Assembly (NCBI GenBank): GCA_037957365.1
Contig: JARHVA010006306.1
Coordinates: 124,001 to 188,000 of the forward strand
Length of the DNA: 64,000 nucleotides
Direction: 5' to 3'
DNA from: Torreya grandis
Lineage: Eukaryota > Streptophyta > Pinopsida > Cupressales > Taxaceae
The notes below the pieces were generated by a model that had not been told where the DNA came from, searched no databases, and saw only the letters and a list, made by a program, of their open reading frames with translations. The first letter of the stretch is position 1, and each line of letters opens with the position of its first letter. A program made the translations under genes and the position numbers. Shown piece after piece: positions 59,490 to 64,000 of the stretch.

Positions 59490-62400
59490 TGTTTTAACTA
59501 ATTTTGGATTTGATAGTATATATAAGCCAATATATTGAATCTAGTTATATTCTATAATATATGTATAAAATAATAAAATATGATTATAATAATAGAGTAT
59601 AACTAATTTATTACAATTTAATATTTTTAAAATGACCTAAAAGATAAGGTATTTAGACTGTTTAGGATTTCTCTAGGTCTGTATCAGTGTATAGTCATGA
59701 AAAGGCTCTATACGGGCTCTATGTTGACTCGAATCATTAAAAAATAAAACAAAAAAAAATTGATAGGATGATATAATGTGTATGGATTATTTTGATGGGA
59801 ATATTAATATTCCCTCTACATATTCATCTAGGATACTTATGTGGATCTGTGATAGTTCTAATCACTACATCTCACTATAAATAACTCAAATATATTCAAA
59901 TTTATGTCGAGTTATGTGAAAAATTTTATTTTCCTTATCTTGACCTCAAAACCCTAGATTTCACACTTTAGATTTATGTGGAATATAAATACATGTTGGA
60001 TAATATGGTTTGCACTTATACCAACCAACCCCCATTGAGTGGCTGAGCAGTGCATATGTTCCAACACATAAAATAGGGTAAGAAATATTAGATGACATTT
60101 TTATAGTGTATTAAATAGAATGAATCAATATATATTGAGTTTTAGGATAAAATAAAAAATTAATAATTTTTATGAAATTAAAATCATTACACCATTCTTT
60201 GTAAAGAATAAATAGTAGTTTTAAAGGCCAAAGTGGCAAAAAAAATTTACATCTATGTTTTATATTTTTTTTATGTATCTCCATTTTTTATATTTTTAAT
60301 TTCATCAAAAAAATTGATAAAAAAAATAAATTGATTCATATTATGGAAAAAATTAACTATTTGGAACATTTACCAAAAAAATATACAAAAAAATATTATT
60401 ATTTGTAATGAAATAATATCGAGAATAATACTTGTTTTGTGTTAATAGATATTTTAATAGAAGATCTATTACTGAATTACCATTCCTTTATTTAATTATA
60501 TAATTGATTTTAAATCATGAGTAATTTATATCTTTTTATACTTATGCATTTTTCCCCAATTAAATTACCAAACCGATTTAACAATTTTGGGAATAATTGG
60601 GGTTTTCATTCCTATTTAGTTAAAAAATTTAGTAAAATCAGTCAATAATTATGTCATAATTAATTTATTGATTTGTTGATTTTGATTGTTATTTATACTT
60701 TCTAAAAATAGTTAATGAATAGAGAGAAATATAACTTAGCTTAAACTATGTTAATCCAACTGAGACAAGATCTGATATTCACTATGCAAGCCTGGGACAC
60801 TATCATAGATAGGATTATAACTTTCATTTTCTAATTAGATAGGAGCATAGAAAGTGTATAGGAGTGGCACCATACTATATTCCTTTTTTGGTGCTATTGT
60901 CTTGAGGATCTGAGCTTTTTGGGTTTTGTTCGCTATGTTTGTGTGACCCTGTCTATGAAGTTTTAGTAGTTAGAAGTATGTATAGATCCTCTTATAATAG
61001 ATTATTTATTCAAACCCTATATTCCATTGTGCTTTGACCAGTTTTTATCAAGAGTTAGAGGGTTAGTGTGTGCAAGATGCACTGAACATGATTTACACCC
61101 TATGTGTGGGCATGTTGCCTACATACCAATACTCTGAAGAGGGATCAAGCCATATGTAATTCTCCCTTTGAAAGTTCATGGTGAAATTATGATATGAGAA
61201 TGCAAGGAAATGCTAAAATAGGTGTGCTTGAGATGAATAGGGACTGGCGTAAGCATTCAAATAAGATAGAAATAGTATTGGATGGTTGTATGAAGAGAAT
61301 AGGGAAATATGATTGCGTAGTCTTGCTTGTATTTTTTGATTATTTTGTGACATTTTACAACCCTTTCCAAATGATATTTGAATTGGATTATATATGGATA
61401 TATTGGTCATGGGTTAAATGAAATCATGCTAGGTTGACATAATGACAAAGAGGATTTGGGAAAAAATGCTCATTTTGGCTTGAAAGATGATTAGACATGA
61501 GCATTGGAAAGGGGACACTCTAGGTTCTAGTGTTGTAGTCCAACCTAAGCACTATTTTCCTAGAGGTTCAAGACCTTAGGGGATGGAAAGAGCATGGAAA
61601 ATGTGTCTTGACTAAGTTTGAATAAAGTCTTGAAAGCCTATGAATGACTAGGAACAAGTGAAAATAATCTTAGAAGGGTCATGAGAGAAAGAAAAAGGGA
61701 TCTATGGATTAGGACTCATAAGCCACACTCAAGTTACTAGTTTTGAATTTTTATATGACTAAATTTACCCCTATTTATTTTAATGATGTAGCAAAGAAAA
61801 ATACTAGGATAAAGGAAAAATAAAAAGTGAACTTAAAGTTACCTATAAGAGTGAAGCTCATGATGTTGGGTTGTGCATAGAGAGAACATATTGTGAAGTG
61901 TGAGTCATCAAGAAAAAACAAGAGTACATCAATTCTAACTAGATACACTATAGCTAAAATAAGAATGTACAAAGGTTGATAAGAGAGAGGAAGAGAAAGG
62001 AACAAATATACCTTATTGGGTACATATACTAATACAAAACCTATTGTGATGTTGAGTAATGTTGAGTAATGTTGGATGATGTTATACCAAGATTAATATC
62101 ACAAATGGAGCTAAGTGCTCAATTCCCTAGAAAGTGGTTCAAGAATGCAAAGGCTATCCCTTTATCTCTGTCATTTCCCATAAAGTGAGGCTAGCTGATC
62201 ATGTGTGTGTTGATCAATGTTTAGAATGTGTTCAATGCCTCTAAATAGGTGGCTTAAGAATACAAAGGCTAGCTAGTCTTTTGGCTCCATCGTTGCCCCA
62301 TAAAGTGAAGGTATGAACTGATATTGATATGAAATGTATGTCATATGATATGTATCCTAAATCTCATGAATTTAATATGATCTAATAATACTAGTGTGGA

Positions 62401-64000
62401 TAGTCAAATGTGTGCTAGAAACTAGGCCACTCTTGACCACTCCAAAAGATGGAGATTAGGCTTATACAAAAGCCACTCCAAAATTGAGAATATATCTTAT
62501 GTGGAAGCCACTCAAGAACTCAAAAATGTGGAGGGTAGGATTCTATGAAATCCACTATAAAATGATTCTAACCACTTGTAGATGGAATAAATCATGTAAC
62601 TAATAATAATGTTTGGATAATGTTGAACTAGAAAAGAAAAGAAACAAATGTGCTATATACATTTTCCCTAATCATTGATGTATAGAGCATGGATTCTAAT
62701 TTGGAATTTATACCAACTACCATATCTAAAACTAGAAGTGAGAGTCATCATGTCATGCATGATTCCCCCTATATCTAAATTCTTTAAGAAAAATGTATAC
62801 TAAAACTACTGATTCTGAACTGGTCTAGCTATACAAATCTATAGCTGAACCTACTTTTTGCCTACTTCTAGAAATTCTTATTTTTTTTGCTATCTAGATA
62901 AGAGAATTAGAAATAAACAATAGCACCACCAGTGTTATAGTCTAATCTCAACACTATTGTCTTGGGCTAAATTTTATGACTATTTTATATTCTTGACTGT
63001 TTACCTAGTTTGTTCTAATTGGTTTGATGTCTAGTTGATATTCTGAGTGTTCTAAAACTAGATTTTTTGGTTGATAGGAGATTTAATCTCTATGGAAAAC
63101 CCCCTATTTATTTTCCCCTCTTTTGAGGCTAGGAATGGAGGCCCTATAATGACTAACCTTAAAATAAAGAGACTTACAAGTGTGTTATGCTATAAAATAT
63201 AGGATATAGCAATGATAATTGACAAGGTATCTCAAGATATAACATGGTTTATATTGAGAGATTTTTAGATCAATAGGGGTATGCCTAGATAGATATAACA
63301 ATGTAAAATCATGTGCCATGTAATAAAGTAGAACTAGAAGTGTTAGTTGTTATTGTTAGTTGTCATGGAGGGATAGAGCATGATGTCCATCATGGCATCC
63401 AAGAAGTAAGATAATGCATGATTTGGGTCATGGCATTGCAAACAATCAAAAGCAATCAAGCAACAAGCACACAAGGTAAGAAGCAAAAAGTGTACAAGAG
63501 TGGCCAAGGGGCCAAGAAAATAAGGGACATGGGCACATGTCACTCAAACTAGAAAATAAACATACAAGTCATGTTCAAATGCCATATACACATATAATTA
63601 AAACAAACAAGTTGGCATGAAATCCATAATCACATAGAAGAGTATAGGCAAGGGGCATTGGCAAATGTCCAAATGCAAACACATGGATAGAAGAAAAGGA
63701 CATTAGCAAATGTCCTAAGGAACATACATGAAATAAACAAGAACTAAGAGATGTAAACAATCTAGCTATTTAAAGAAATAAAGGTAAACATCTAATAATC
63801 GAAAATACAAGCACATCTAACTAATCAAAGAAAGAGTGGAAGTATGCAAGACATGTTAGTACAAGACTAGGTATATGCAAAGAAATACACAAGTGTTATA
63901 TACTAGTGAGTGTCGATAGAGTAATCTATGTAAGCTAATTCATAATGTACATAAACATGATAACTAGAGTGTGTGGTGTAGAAATGACATAACCTAGATG
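59490..64000 (-). repeat. 5' LTR of X2 (runs past the window end)
   Basis: From about 61,050 onward it is colinear with the X1 3' LTR (23.0-25.9 kb) through several markers: CCAATACTCTGAAGAGG, the block around ACCTTATTGGGTAC, a duplicated ~110-bp unit ending CCATAAAGTGA-G, repeated GCCACTC words, GATGTCCATCATGGCATCC and GGGGCCA-GAAAATAAG. 59,490-61,050 aligns only weakly. At least 4.5 kb long if it starts at 59,490. Short frames such as 61,194-61,421 and 63,343-63,760 have no supporting motif. Confidence 0.6.

Noticed and set aside
1..64000. tRNA, rRNA, CRISPR, bacterial defence or organellar segments
   Set aside because: No cloverleaf with standard A and B boxes, no spaced identical repeats, no operon-like gene order and no plastid or mitochondrial gene sequence was seen by eye; a covariance-model scan would be needed to exclude small RNA genes fully.

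Overview
This window looks like nuclear DNA from a large-genome seed plant, more likely a gymnosperm than an angiosperm. The reasons are strong AT richness, old and heavily decayed LTR retrotransposons nested in one another, Tat-type Ty3/gypsy polyproteins with an additional archaeal-type RNase H, and a decayed PPR gene of the intronless expanded kind. No gene appears intact. Almost every coding stretch is a relic broken by TAG/TAA/TGA codons, and many of these fit G-to-A or C-to-T change (Trp TGG to TAG, Gln CAA/CAG to TAA/TAG, Arg CGN to TGN/CAN), as expected from long methylation and deamination. The species call is an inference.

Layout. (1) 0.28-3.06 kb, minus: a gag-protease reading frame with an acidic linker that has become a (CAT)n microsatellite, then a Tyr/Trp-rich protein and two unrecognised relics; no reverse transcriptase follows before the window edge. 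(2) 6.58-7.03 kb, plus: PPR pseudogene. (3) 8.54-18.67 kb, plus ('element A'): Ty3/gypsy element with ~1.6 kb LTRs and domain order gag, protease, archaeal-type RNase H, reverse transcriptase, classical RNase H, integrase. (4) 21.2-22.4 kb, plus: unrecognised coding relic. (5) 22.5-38.0 kb, minus ('X1'): Tat-like element with very long LTRs whose RT and RNase H are deleted. Its integrase is split by a 7.3 kb gag-only element (26,891-34,222, minus) flanked by a perfect TGGTG duplication. (6) 38.0-42.56 and 59.3-64.0 kb, minus ('X2'): a second X element, split by element T, with a plus-strand unknown coding relic at 38.2-40.3 kb. (7) 42,561-59,296, minus ('element T'): a 16.7 kb Tat-like element with ~1.5 kb LTRs and a perfect CCCTA target duplication. 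Its order is gag, Pro-rich region with a second nucleocapsid-like motif, protease, RT, RNase H, archaeal-type RNase H, integrase, then an antisense plant-mobile-domain gene before the 3' LTR.

How the parts relate. Elements A and T share a primer-binding site differing only by transitions, yet carry the extra RNase H on opposite sides of RT. X1 and X2 look like a tandem LTR-internal-LTR-internal-LTR array later invaded by the gag-only element and by T. The two perfect target duplications fix the order of these two insertions relative to their hosts. No tRNA, rRNA, CRISPR array, organellar segment or intact host gene was seen.
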